64,000 nucleotides of DNA, from the NCBI GenBank assembly GCA_004802725.1, contig SGPM01000077.1:27632-91631 (forward strand). Direction: 5' to 3'. Positions within the stretch are counted from its first letter, which is position 1. Each line of letters begins with the position of its first letter. A program made the position numbers and the translations under genes. Shown piece after piece: positions 48,733-60,712 of the stretch. This stretch comes from Antrodiella citrinella (Eukaryota > Basidiomycota > Agaricomycetes > Polyporales > Steccherinaceae). Below the pieces are notes generated by a model, which was given only the letters and a program-made list of their open reading frames with translations, was not told where the DNA came from and made no database searches.

Positions 48733-48830
48733 TGGTGAGAAAAGAAGTAGAATACAGAGTAAAGTCGTGCGAGGAATGGGGCCGCCGAGGCTGGGAGAGG
48801 AAGGATATTTGCCCCACAGGTTCTTTTATA

Positions 48831-48840
48831 TGATGATGAA
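48831..48840 (-). promoter_or_regulatory. TATA box of MFS transporter B
   Basis: On the minus strand this reads TATAAAAGAA, about 100 bases upstream of the ATG at 48732. Confidence 0.55.
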
Positions 48841-50990
48841 CCGAACGCCGCACAAGTCTCGGAATGGTGACTGCTGTGTGACTACATCGCGGTCGCAAAG
48901 GGTCGCCTAAACAAGTTTCCGCCGTCGCGATCGATTCTTGCGATAAGTCTGGACCTACATCTCTTCCCTCCGGTCCTAGGGCTGATCAAAGAGTGTTTCC
49001 GGAGACCACGGAAGTCGAATTGTGGGGGAAACAGTCTCGATGGCCTTCAAGTTTCGAATGGTTTCGTCGCGAGAGGCATACTGGTAGAGCTTTCTAAAAG
49101 AGATATTGGTCCTACAAGCTTAGTACAAGAGCGGATTCTTTGAGTTCGATGACCCGATCATGATGATCTATCCGAAATTGCCTTTTGCGGTCAGAAGCAC
49201 GTCTCGCACATCTTCGATCAACTCGTAAGCAGGATTGTGTATCGCAAATGACGACTGGTGAGGTCTTCGCCGTCTACGGTGGTTCCGACTCTTATTTCAC
49301 AAAAGAACGTCGTGAAGATAACGGAAATGAGTGTAGTTCCAATGTAAATGTAGACAATGTACATGTAGACAGGACCAATAGTTTACAACTGGTCTCGTCG
49401 AGTCCGTCCGGTATACTAGCGATACCGAAAACCATGTCAGCCCGAAACGCTCCGTTTTGGTTTCATAGTCAGCCTTCAACACCCTCTAGATTGACGGACG
49501 AAGTAACGCCCCTAGGAATCCTAATCCACGATGTGTAACAGTGTAAGCCTGAATTGACAGATGAGGATAGCTGACCTGCACAGTGACCCTGACCGTTACA
49601 CACCATAAGTTGACTTCCTTATACATGGACTATCTTCGCAACAGAATGTCCCTCGATACTGATCCTTGCGGCCACGTCCGAGCACCACATGCAAGGGATA
49701 GTACGTATACCCGGATTGTGGAGCGCAGAACCAACGTCGCATGAAGGTAAGTCAGGAAGTTACTCGATGTTAAGGTGAAGACACATAGCTTACAATCGTT
49801 GACTTCGTAGCCTTTATACTGCCTGCAACAGCAGAGCATTTGTGAGCGCAGCCGAGGAATTTAGGGCGTCCGTTAAGCTATATGTCAATCAAGGTATTGC
49901 CCAGTATGGCGCAACCCAAGCACAAGCTGCATGTTGGAGCTCAAGCTTGTGACGAACGTGGGATCGAGGACGTGTATCATCGCCCGTAATTTGCAAATGT
50001 TGGCAGTACGCCGGATGATGCAGAGGACACGCATGCAGAAACGCCACATAAGACAGCGTTACAGCATCCGCACGCAAGTGGAAACGGCGACACAGCGTGC
50101 AGACCAGAGACACCGAGAAGGGAATTTGGAATCTTGCGAGCTCATGGGCAGTATGTATGAGAACAAGCTTGTTGAAATGCTCTCAGAAGCCTACAAGCGC
50201 ACACATTGAGTGGACCCCAAATATGAAGAAGTAATGTACGTACCTTTGCGCGTCCCTGACGGCGCTACCTGATCATTGGCTCATTGGCTCCTGCAAGGTT
50301 TTATGAGCATCGCGGAAAGGGAAAAATGGCTCCGCATTCTTGCGTCATCTGTATTCAACGCCAAGTTATTGAAGAGGAGACGACAGGACTTCACAAGCTA
50401 ATGGTGAGATGAGATGGGAGATTGTGATCCTCCCGTTGACAGGATGCCCTAAGTCTTCATTACAGTGGTCAGATAAGCTCATCAAGAATGGTAAAAGCCA
50501 CTCCAAGTCTCGCGTTCCCAGACCCGCGGGTCTGTCGGGGCCATCTCTCGTACATAAAGAAGACATGGGCATACAAAACCTGTTTGAAATGTCTGCCAGG
50601 CACATGAGGCCATCGCCAGGTGTCTGGCATCCTGTAATAACCTTAGCATGACGTCAGTCGGTATGTAAGATGCGCACAGAAAGACTTACTGTATCTGCAT
50701 ATTCTCACTTCTTGTAGCCTCTCATTCCCATGCTGATGTGGTGGTGCCTCACAAGGTGCGCTGAATGCAATTCTTGTCGTCAGGCGATAGTAACCGTCAG
50801 ATGGGATGTGCAGCTGTCACGTATGCCGAACGAAAAGGTGCATGACAGAGGAACAGAGCATTCACCACCGAATAGATTAGCATACGAGACGGGGACATCG
50901 TGCAGGCAAGACGTACAATACAATCGTAACACCAAGACAGCGACACAAGGTGCAATCGCAAAAGACTGGCGAATCTTCGCCACGGACCAT
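48841..50990. other. 2.1-kb intergenic region
   Basis: No open frame above about 120 codons and no domain, tRNA box or clear repeat. It lies between the MFS B promoter and the 3'-end of the LENG1-like gene. Confidence 0.5.
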
Positions 50991-51952
50991 TCACCATTTA
51001 CTCCGAACCCCGTGGTCATTCCGATCCCACCTGCGGTCTCGATGTCGATGTGCCTCCTCCACTTCCCTGCGATTGAATACGTCTCCGTAACCACCCCTCA
51101 TGCCACCGCGTACCGTACTCGGCGTATCGCTACCTGCCTGCTCTCTCTTCCTCCTCGCAATCAGCGCCATAGCCCTCTGTCGTTCGGAAGACTCTCTGTT
51201 CAGACGTTCAGACACCTCTGGTGGCCGCGAGGATACCTCACGCGGTCTATCTCTGTAGTCGCGCTGCCTGGTACCTTGGTCATTATCTGACCGAGCACCG
51301 AGCTGCGTGTTGATGGAGGTGAGGGGGTCATGAGCAGATTTGCGTGCCAAGTCCCGGCGCCTGTGCATTCTATAATCAGTACTCATTCACAGAAGAAGTC
51401 TGTAGACGTACTGTCGGTCTTGGTCGACCTCGTTTTGAGCACTTTCTGAGTACCAAGGCTTGCGGTCCTTCTCAGATGGTGCCAGCGGGACCCCCTTATC
51501 TTCCTCCACAGCTTTCGCTTTCTCAGCCCTCCGTGAAGTCACGGGAATCGCTGCCTACAGGAGCTGTCAGTATTGTCGTCGTGCTTGAAGCGTAGAGACG
51601 CACCCTCTCCAGATCCTCGAATAGGTTGATGTGCCCTCCGGGCGTTGTCAGCGACGATGACCCCGCTTCCGGCTGTGCAGGGATCTCTCCGTCGTCTTCC
51701 CCCTTCGACTTCTTTGCGGTCCCCAGTCCTGCGCGATGGCGTAGGAGGTCTATCCGAGCTTCTGAGTCCTGACAGGGTGCGTGAGACGAAGAGCAGGACT
51801 CGGAAATCTAGGCCACTTACTGCAAGCATCATCCTGCCATCTTCCACTGATTCCTTCAGCTTGGCCTCTTCTTCATCCCGACGGACCTTCTCTATGTTGT
51901 CCCTCCGGTACGGATGGTATGACTTGTGATGTGCGATGTTTAGTTTCCCCAT
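50991..51952 (-). CDS. LENG1 / CIR_N-domain protein, 272 aa
   Basis: Four exons on the minus strand (51952-51821, 51768-51604, 51554-51412, 51369-50991), 272 aa. The start MGKLNIAHHKSYHPYRRDN followed by KVRRDEEEAKLKE and ARIDLLRHRAG is the CIR N-terminal domain, as in leukocyte receptor cluster member 1 and Cwc25-type splicing proteins. Next comes HINLFEDLE (the LENG1 'HINLF' element). The rest is a charged, disordered tail rich in Arg, Glu and Ser (RRRDLARKSAHDPL, then RPREVSSRPPE), ending in RHRDRRWDRNDHGVRSKW. These proteins are nuclear and linked to the spliceosome. The upstream in-frame ATG at 52003 would add 17 residues (MRTASIGHTSTPPPANI); the internal Met is chosen because it begins the conserved part. 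Confidence 0.85.
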
Positions 51953-52253
51953 AATGTTCGCTGGAGGAGGAGTAGAGGTGTGTCCAATAGACGCCGTACG
52001 CATGCCTCAGTATCTGGATGACTCAGCAATCATGATATTCTTCCTGGATAGTGATTCGGGCGAGCACGAGATAGTGATCTCAAAAGCATAGATTCAGGTC
52101 GTAATGGTAAGATAAATGGAGTACGAAATGCTCGGTGGCAATCGGCTAATATACAGCATTATGATACTTGGGAATTAGGTAGGTACCGGTGAGACCAAAC
52201 GAGATTGCTGCGCGTGCAACAGTGAACTCATGAAAGCCAGCCATAAAGTTCCG
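51953..52253. other. Intergenic region between LENG1-like gene and cyclophilin
   Basis: 301 bases between two minus-strand genes. Contains the 5' leader of the LENG1-like gene and the 3' flank of the cyclophilin gene. No other feature. Confidence 0.5.
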
Positions 52254-53139
52254 CTACTCGAGAACGCCACAGTCGTCAATCAGGATGCTAGCTGAGGGTC
52301 TTCGGAGCATGTCGCCTTCCTGGGCGTACATCTCGATCCGCTTGACAACGTCCATGCCTTCGATGACTTCGCCTGCGCGCGAAGGTAGAATGTCAGCGGG
52401 GATAGCTCGGACGGGACGTGGGTGATACGAAACCCACCGAAGGCAACGTTCCTTCGATCGCACCATGGGGTAACTGCTGTTGTTACAAAGAACTGAACAT
52501 GGGGAAAGCGGGGTCAGTAACAGCGTCTAGATCAGGGGCAAGGTGGAGCGGGACAGCTCTCACCTGTGACGAGTTCGTGTTCGGACCACGGTTCGCCATT
52601 GATAAGATTCCTGGGCGGTTGTGCTGTAGAATGAAGTTTTCGTCTGGATCCAGAAGATGAGGAATGCTATCCAATTGAAAGGAGCGAAGCATGTACCTCT
52701 GAAACTATGTCCGTATATCGACCGTCCACCCGAACCATCGGGGTCACCGGCAGCAGTGATGTCTCCGCCCTGTATCATAAACTGTAAAGACAAGATGTAT
52801 CAGATGAGCTACAGATAGGGACCTGATAGGTGCTTGCGTCTTTCACCACTCGGTGGATGTAAGTAAACCGGTACCCAAAGCCGTGCTCGCCAGTAGCTAG
52901 TTCTCGAAAGTTGCGCGCCGTCTGTGGGCAGATATCGTCAAAGAGCCTGAATACAATGCGACCAGCGGGCCTGTCATTGATTGAAATCCTGAACTGACAG
53001 AAGATGTACAGTCGGTCAATCGTTCACGGACATTGAGATGATTGTGGCCACTCACATAGACGTTAGGTCCGTCACTGGTACAGTCCCAAAGGTGAGTACG
53101 ACGTGCAAAAACTGCATGTGTCGGTACTCACGCGGCCAT
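52254..53139 (-). CDS. Cyclophilin-type peptidyl-prolyl isomerase, 173 aa
   Basis: Seven exons on the minus strand (53139-53132, 53074-53056, 52993-52838, 52781-52697, 52643-52564, 52492-52438, 52372-52254), 173 aa. The first two coding exons are only 8 and 19 bases (MAA + DGPNVY). The fold then runs [50 protein letters not shown] and [18 protein letters not shown]. Active-site residues kept: Arg of HRV, Phe and Met of FMIQ, Gln, the Phe of QFF, and the Trp equal to Trp121 of human CypA. The position of CypA His126 is Asn (DRRNVAFG). Intron 3 starts GCAAGC, a GC-AG intron; using it gives the normal HRVVKDFM spacing. A cytosolic or nuclear prolyl isomerase; the order of residues does not point to a special subfamily. 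Confidence 0.87.
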
Positions 53140-55832
53140 TTGAGTGGATAAACAGTGCAGAAGGTAGAGAAGGAGATGGGGGGCCTTGGAAAGCAGTAAA
53201 GTTGGCCATTCTTTAGGCCTGGCGAAGGTCTATAGCAAGGGGGAACACCCGGCCATTGCCGTGATCGGTCGCTTCTTCTGCACCGGCAACTGCCGGCGCT
53301 TTTCACCATCTACCTAATTCGTATATGTCTTCCGCATCTCGAGATCTCAGGCTGCGACACGGTGCGAAATAACTGACAGCGGAATGGGAGCAAGATCCAT
53401 CATTTGTTTCTCTCTTCGTCGTGGTGTAGATCTTCGGCTTCTCTCCCGCTCAACCTTACTCAGTTCTTTCCAAAAACATTACAGCCGGTGGACCTTCTTC
53501 CAGAATAACAATCGCCTCACATATACACTAGAGGCGTAGTCAACGCTGCCGGCGTACCTGTACGTCAGAATTGCATCGCTGGTCGACCCGCTGGCGTGAG
53601 CTTGTTCGTTACGCGGAAGATGGCGACCCTGACAGTTCTTTGTAGGTGCAGTCTTGATCTTGATGGCTCTTCTTAATACCCATGGTCGAAGCCACAATTC
53701 AATGGACGACAAGAAGCGGTCTGATTATGCTTGTTATCTATAGATCTGAGACGGGAAAGCATATGCAGAAACGCAGCTCGATTTCCTATCGCCATCGTGA
53801 CAACAGAAGCGCTCGTTTCCTGTGTATATCCGCTGAACCTTCATAGTATTGCCGTTTTTATGTCTCCTTCGTTGAACAGTACCCTCGTTGATGTCGCATA
53901 TGTTGCCATTGACTATTCCCTAGGATGTTCAACGTGTGGTAACACATCGGGTACAGTTCGCGGTGGATTGAATCATGGTACGTTCCCCTGGTCGCATGAT
54001 CGGTGTAGTGAGAACTGATGCGGCCAGAGCACATGTGGCGAGCTGTTTTCTCTCCTTCTTAGATTCTTACACGGGTTGTCTAGGAATCGAGCTGTCAATA
54101 TTTTCCAGGCTTTTACGATCAAGGCCAGCTATTGGAGTCTCCGCCCACTTTGCATTCGCACCTGAATTCCTTGCAAACAGACTACAGTATTGCCAATCAC
54201 GGGTCCCTATCGTCTCACCGCGTCCCAACTTTTGAGCGGCGCGCTATCGAACGGCCGATAGCCTGGGACTCTAACACGGAGGATACAACCATACGTGGAT
54301 GTACAATGACACTGCTTCGACGCAAAAGGCGCGGTTCGTGATCGGTTTATGTTGCTACGAAATATGCTTCTTCCACTGATGCATGCAATTCTGAGCTAGC
54401 TCATGATTTTTCTATCTTGTCAAACGATTTATTGCCTTGCTATTATCGCTCACCTTCTCCCTGTTAGTATGTCGCAGGTTCACCTGATACGCCACAGTTC
54501 AAGAAGTTGTTATGGCATTTGAAGCCATCACCGGCGCGAACGATATTGGGTACACTGCAGTCTCTAATGATCCTGCAAGTTATGGCACTCGGACATACCT
54601 TGCTTCCGATAGACCGAAGGAAATCTCCGTGATGTCTAAAATGATGACTAGACCGCGAGTCTGCTAGTCTCCGAGTGTTTGCCCTGTGCGTTTCGAATCT
54701 CCGCGCAATGGACATTAGACTAGGTACCGGTACTGGTACTCCTGTCTCAGCTACTTACGAATGATTTTTAGGTTTCAAAAGTTTTGGGCACGAGGAACCT
54801 CGTTTGCTGGACGTTGCCGGTCAGCAATTGCTTGAACTTAGATCCGCCATTCTGTCCGGCCGTCTACTACGTGTGCCAAAGTGATATCTCTGGAAGACCG
54901 GAACAACCCTCAGTACCGAACATTAGGAAACAAGGAACTATTTCTCTGAGCCCACATTGTAATTGTGTTACATATGTACATCGCGTCAAGGCGCGGGGGT
55001 TACCAAGTCTGATTGCCTATGCAACCTTATTGGTCTGAACTTACGCTAATAGTACACACAGACGCTACATCTGCATGTTATGATTGTCTCCAGATGGGGG
55101 TATATTCTTCCCTCAACGATTGTGTTTGTCTTCACTTGTCCATGGTACTAGGGAGAGCCCCCGGACTGAAGGGTGGAGATCGGAGTTTTGAGGCTACGCT
55201 CATGCAGCTGTCTCGACAATGTTAAGACGACATGGATGTTTATGATTTCCGTCCCGTAAGTTGTAAGGACCTCAATATGACGATCCAGGTCCATGGATCG
55301 TTTACAAGTGTGGCGCTGGCCGTTCGGTAAAAGGCGAGTTCCGTGGAAGATCCCGAATTGGTAATTACCGAGGTCACTTCCCGATTGGCTGTGATGAGCT
55401 TGCTGGCTTTTGCCTTTCTTCCTCCACACGACGACGAGAATTTGTCGGACGGTTTCCTTCGGAAGCCATCACTTCATTTTCATCGATCGTGCTATTACTT
55501 TCATTGCTTTATTGCGTTTTATTCGGTACCCTGCCCTTCGGACTGTCTCGGGTAGGTTCACAACGAAAAGCCACCGAACGACTGCCACGGCCGGAAGTTG
55601 GAATTCGTGGAACACGGAGAGCTCCAACGCTTGAATTGACTGTTCATTGTTTCGCAGATCAGAAGTATTTTAACTGCGGCGCCAGAGCACCAATCGTTTT
55701 GCCCCAGGCGAGCTGGAAGCACGTTGGAAATTGGAACTTGGAAGCACGCCTCACTTCTGATCTGTTGACGCTCGTCGACTGCAGGCCGTCGTATGACCAA
55801 CTCAGTGTACACTTACGATACGATCCTGCAAC
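53140..55832. other. 2.7-kb divergent intergenic region
   Basis: Between the divergent cyclophilin and XPF genes. Frames up to 144 codons show no domain. A conspicuously long shared promoter region for this window. No repeats or tRNA boxes seen. Confidence 0.5.
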
Positions 55833-58800
55833 ATGGCCACCCTTCTGTCTTTTCACAGGAGTATACTGGAAGAGATACACGACCCGTTGTCCAGCGAGCT
55901 ACTCCTTATTGCCCGCGGTCTAGGGTTGCGTCGTGTCGTATGCAAATTACTTCAAATCTATGACTCACCTCAGAATCTCGTCATTCTTGTCAACGCTTCG
56001 CAGGAGGAGGAATCGGCTATCGGTGAAGAGCTTGGAATAATGGGTTGCAGGCAGCCCGGGCTGAGAATTGTGGCGTTCGAGACGGGAAGAAAGGATCGGT
56101 GAGTGTCCGTTCCTGTTTATGGGTTGCTTTGTTCGTTCTCTGGAATGTGCTTTCGCTCTCATGCGAAGTTGTCGTGTGACGAGACTCTCCGAGGGTGCGC
56201 AAACCTCGAGGTATTTGGGGCTGCCGACCTGCATATCGATGGTGGCGGTGGTGAGGTGTGGAAACCAGAATTCCGGCTTGCTCGATCCGAAGACTTGCTC
56301 TTGGGAGGACTTGCGCCCGTCATGGCTTGTCTTGGGCCAGTTGACGTACGTACGATTTCTAGCCAAGGGACGTGTACAAGTCGGTGACATTTGACGCCAG
56401 CTACTCTCCCGCGAAAGTCTTTTCAATTTTGTGCTATCCATGCGGGCCCTTGATCGCGGGAGGTATCGAGGTTAAGACGGCTTTCGTTCAAGTCACATCT
56501 GTTTGTCTCGGGTTGTTCTTTATCTTCGTCTAGATGTGTACCCTTTTGTCCAATGTCTCTCACTTGTCTTTGCGTGCGTCAGATTCTAACCCTTCTGCTT
56601 TCAGACAAGACTTATACAAGAAGGGCGGACTTGTCTCTATCACGTCGCAAATTCTCACTGTGGACATGCTCACAGGCGATCTGCCCTCGCATCTCATTAC
56701 CGGCATCATCATGTTGCATGCAGATAGGTTCGTACACGGGAAAAATTGCAATTTTATGTTCTAGGTGACGATCAGGTGGTGTTTAGAGTGACACCGACTT
56801 CGGCGGAGGCATTCATAGTCCGCCTTTATCGCGAAAAGAACACAACAGGATTCCTAAAAGCTTTCTCCGACGACCCAGAACACATCACCAGCGGCCTGTC
56901 TCCTTTACGGACCATTATGAAAGAATTGCAATTGAAGAAGGTGCATGTATATCCTCGGTGAGTACATAGAAGTAAGATGTTGTGGATTGACGTTAGCAGC
57001 TCAATTTGTCCAGCTTCCATCAGGATGTCATTGAATGCCTGGGCCGGGATCGTTCAGTGCTTCAGCTGACCATCGACATGACTGAGTACATGTCCGAGAT
57101 ACATGGTGCTATCGTCCAATGCATGAACACAACACTTTCGGAGCTGAAACGGTCCAACACAAGTGTGAGGATGCCTTGTTTTCCGGATTCTTTGTATTCA
57201 TATACTAAGTCGGTTCATAGTTGGATCTGGACGACTTGAACGTCGATAACGCCTATTTCCGCTCATTCGACGTTCTCGTTCGTAGGCAACTGGACCCCGT
57301 CTGGCATAAAGTTGGCCCGCGAACGAAACAGCTCGTATCGGATCTTGCAACTCTTCGGCGGTTGTTGAAGTGAGTGCCGTTTCCGTCAAATAAGATGAGA
57401 GGTTCCATCTGATTCAACCCACAGCTATCTGTTAACATACGATGCTCTGGCCTTCCATGCTTATCTTGAGACGTTGATCGAATCCAGTACCGTGAATGAA
57501 GCCGGTAATGCCAAACATAATCAGTCGCCGTGGATGTTAACGGATGCTGCGCACCTCATGTTTGATTATGCCAAACGCCGTTGTTACACGATCAGTGCCA
57601 TTAAGGATCCCGCTCCCCAGGTTCACGACATCGACAATGAGGACGCATGGGATGCCCTTGACGAAGCGGAGGGCTTGACGGGCAGGAGACGCGAGGCTGC
57701 AAAGGAGTCGGAAACAAAGAGACCTCATTGGTTGCCGAAGAACATGCACCCTGTCTTGGAGGAGCTACCGAAATGGAGTCTGGTGGCAGCAGCGTTGCAA
57801 GAGATCGAGGAAGAAATGATTCGCAGGGCACTGAAAATGACCTTCCGTATGCTGTTATTGCCTATCCCCGGTGGATTCCGCTGATCTTCTTGACTGACAT
57901 AGGGGACCCTGGGACGAACACTGTGCTCATCATGACATCGTCCCTGAGGACATCGCAACTACTGAGCGACTTCTTGTCTTCTATGGATCCTGATGCCCCT
58001 CAGGGGAGACAAGGCAGGAAGGTCATGGAGGATAAGCTCCGTCTGTACCTTTGGTGGAAAGCTAGACTAGGCGATCACAAACAAGATGGCAAAAACGCTT
58101 CGGACTCAGCGGGGAGGAAAGCATCAGGTGGTCGTAGGTTTTACACTAGCGGTAAGTCAGGTGAGGGGGAGCTCAGTGAAGCCTTGAAGAAGAAGGACCG
58201 CGAGAGACAAGCTCGAACGGCAAACCGCCGACGAGTGCGCGGCGGAGCACCCACTGCTACACCTTCTGCGAGAGAAGGACAGGCCCTTCCTGTGGAAGGT
58301 GCCGCAGGAGACGGGAAGCCTGCGGACGAGGCGGATTCCATCGCGGAATTGTGAGTTTTTGATGATACATCTCCTTTTGTATGATTCTGACCTTGGTTGG
58401 CGCAATCAGCTTGGCCACACAAGACGTCTTCGTCGGCGGTATGGATGGGGATATTGACCACATTGACTTCGGGGCAGACTTCGACGATAATTACGGACTC
58501 TTGCAGCCCGAGCAGACTATTCTTGTGCGAGCCTTCTCAGACGACTCAGATGAACAGATGTTGAATGAAATACAACCTCGGTATATCATTATGTTCGAGC
58601 CTAATCTGGAGTTTGTTAGGCGTGTAGAGGTGAGAAACTCTCGACTTCTCTACGCGAACTATCCCACAGCTCATCTCCGTTTTGTAAGGTCTATAAGAAA
58701 GCCAATCCCGGTTTAGGAGTGCGGATATATCTCCTCGTGTACAACTATAGTTGCGAGGAAGCAAAATATCTGGCTGGGGTGCGCAGGGAGAAAGAATCCT

Positions 58801-59892
58801 TTGAGAGACTCATTAAAGAGCGCGGGGTACGTCTCTCTGTTAGACTGTTATCAGGATGTTCGTATTGACGTGATGGTGTTAGTCTATGTTGATGCCCATC
58901 ATAGAGCAGCGACGCGCTGAGAAAGAAGACTCCTTGATCAAGACAATTAGCAGTCGTATTGCCGGAGGTAGGAAAGAGCTGAATACTGAACCTTCGAGGG
59001 TATGCACAATCCGACCTGCATCGGAAAAGCTACTCACTGGTTTGTCCAGGTCATTGTAGATATTCGTGAATTCCGCTCTTCTTTGCCCTCTCTTCTTCAT
59101 GCGTCCAACCTGCTGGTGATTCCCGTAACCTTGACAGTTGGGGACTACATCCTGACCCCGGATATCTGCGTTGAGCGGAAGAGCATTCCTGATCTGATAT
59201 CCAGTTTCAACAGCGGACGTTTGTAGGTCGTCACCACCGAACTTTTCGCATCGCATCCCTGACTCATTTTCCCAGGTATACGCAATGCGAGGTCATGTCT
59301 GCACACTACAAGCAGCCCATTCTTCTCATTGAGTGGGAGGAACACAAGTCTTTTTCGTTGGACGTGAGCCTTACCAACGTCGCGGTCTTGGCGCTGACTA
59401 AGCATCGTCTCATAGACAATTGCAGACACAAAATCCTACGTGAAGCCAACAGGCAAGTTCCCCGCTAAGAAGAAACCCGCACCTGGAGTAGGCGATGGAG
59501 CAGCTGTCGCGTCGCCCCTCATTCAATCTAAACTGGTCCTCCTCACTCTCACGTTCCCTCGAGTGCGGATTATCTGGTCCTCCTCTTCCTATGCCACTGC
59601 GGAGATCTTCAAGGATCTTAAGACTCACCACCCCGAGCCCGATCCCACGAAAGCCGTTGTTGTGGGTGCCGAGGAAGACCCAGACGCCGGAGCCGGTGTA
59701 AACACCACTGCTGAGGAGCTTCTGCGTGCGCTACCCGGTATCACCTCGAAAAACGTGAAACATGTTATGAGTAAGGTAAAGAGCGTCAGAGAGTTGTGCG
59801 AGCTCGAGCTGTCGAAGGTCCAGGATATATTAGGCGTGGAGCCGGGGAAGACATTATGGGAGTTCATTCACCGGGGCGATCTGAAGAGATGA
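55833..59892 (+). CDS. RAD1: XPF/Rad1 structure-specific DNA repair endonuclease, 980 aa
   Basis: Thirteen exons, ending 59892, totalling exactly 981 codons. The first exon (55833-56098) is followed by a 506-bp intron; all others are 48-66 bp. The helicase-like N-terminal half is recognisable: [51 protein letters not shown] and [13 protein letters not shown]. An acidic/basic linker follows (exon 7, about residues 430-580). The ERCC4 nuclease is [16 protein letters not shown], then VGDY (Asp767) and VERKSIPDL (Glu777, Arg778, Lys779, Asp783). This is the GDYnERKxxxD catalytic set, intact. A tandem helix-hairpin-helix ([20 protein letters not shown]) ends the protein. With ERCC1/Rad10 it cuts 5' of bubbles in nucleotide excision repair and crosslink repair in the nucleus. 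Confidence 0.93.
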
Positions 59893-60712
59893 TGAAGCGT
59901 CGATCAAGGTGTGGGTTCAAGGGGAGATCCGATGTGTGCTTCTTGCGTCGCCTAAGGTAGTTATTCCCTTCCCTGTTTGCACGTACAATTACTGATTCCG
60001 CTTGTGACATCGCATATGGTGCAGAAGTAGATTGGCAGGTTCCACATGTTCAGACTGGCTGCGGTACATCTGAATGCATTTCCCAGTATGGTTCAGTATG
60101 GTTGTGCTTCGTCCCAGATGAGGTGGCTTCTTATCGTTAAGGCAGCTTTCACCAGCCATATTTGCCATGCTGGTGAGTCCTCATTCACGTCGAGTCATGG
60201 TGGTGGATTAATTTCCGACGTAGAAAATAGTGAGCCTTCGCAGCGCTGAAGCTATTACGAACCTCACAATCAAAGATATCTGACCTGAAAACGTTTACTT
60301 CATTTGGATGAAATATTCTCTAAGGAAGCTTACCGAAGCCTCCGTTACCGTCGTGAGTATCATTGAAGATACAAGGGTGTGTTTGATCTACAAGAAAGTG
60401 TAGTGGGAGGAGGTGCTACGTCGCATTGCCTCGGAAGTTCTGGAAATTATGGGGGAAACGACTGCAGGCTTATGCTCGTTACTTGGTACGAAAGCTCTAC
60501 TTACATCAATGTGCGTTTTGCCTAACGAGAATGTACAGTGTGATAAGCTTTCTCAAGAAGCCCCGATCGTCTTGCGTATGAGTCATACATTCGAAGCCAT
60601 GTTTGGCGGCACATGCGTTGTTGTGAAGTTGCTAATGTCCCCGCGGAACTCCGTCGTACAAAAGAGCGTTCTGACGATGCCTGGATGCTTTGTCCTGTCT
60701 TCTCCTCATATC
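59893..60712. other. Intergenic region before MFS C
   Basis: 820 bases. An open frame joins the MFS C start from upstream but has no conserved residues before the Met at 60713. Treated as 5' leader and promoter. Confidence 0.5.

Noticed and set aside
53132..53209. Upstream ATG (MANFTAFQG...) as cyclophilin start
   Set aside because: Its frame meets a stop or needs a 20-base intron. The ATG at 53139 with micro-exons restores the conserved first strand.
60413..60712. Upstream extension of MFS C
   Set aside because: Open by chance; no similarity to the acidic N-termini of A and B. The Met at 60713 fits them.
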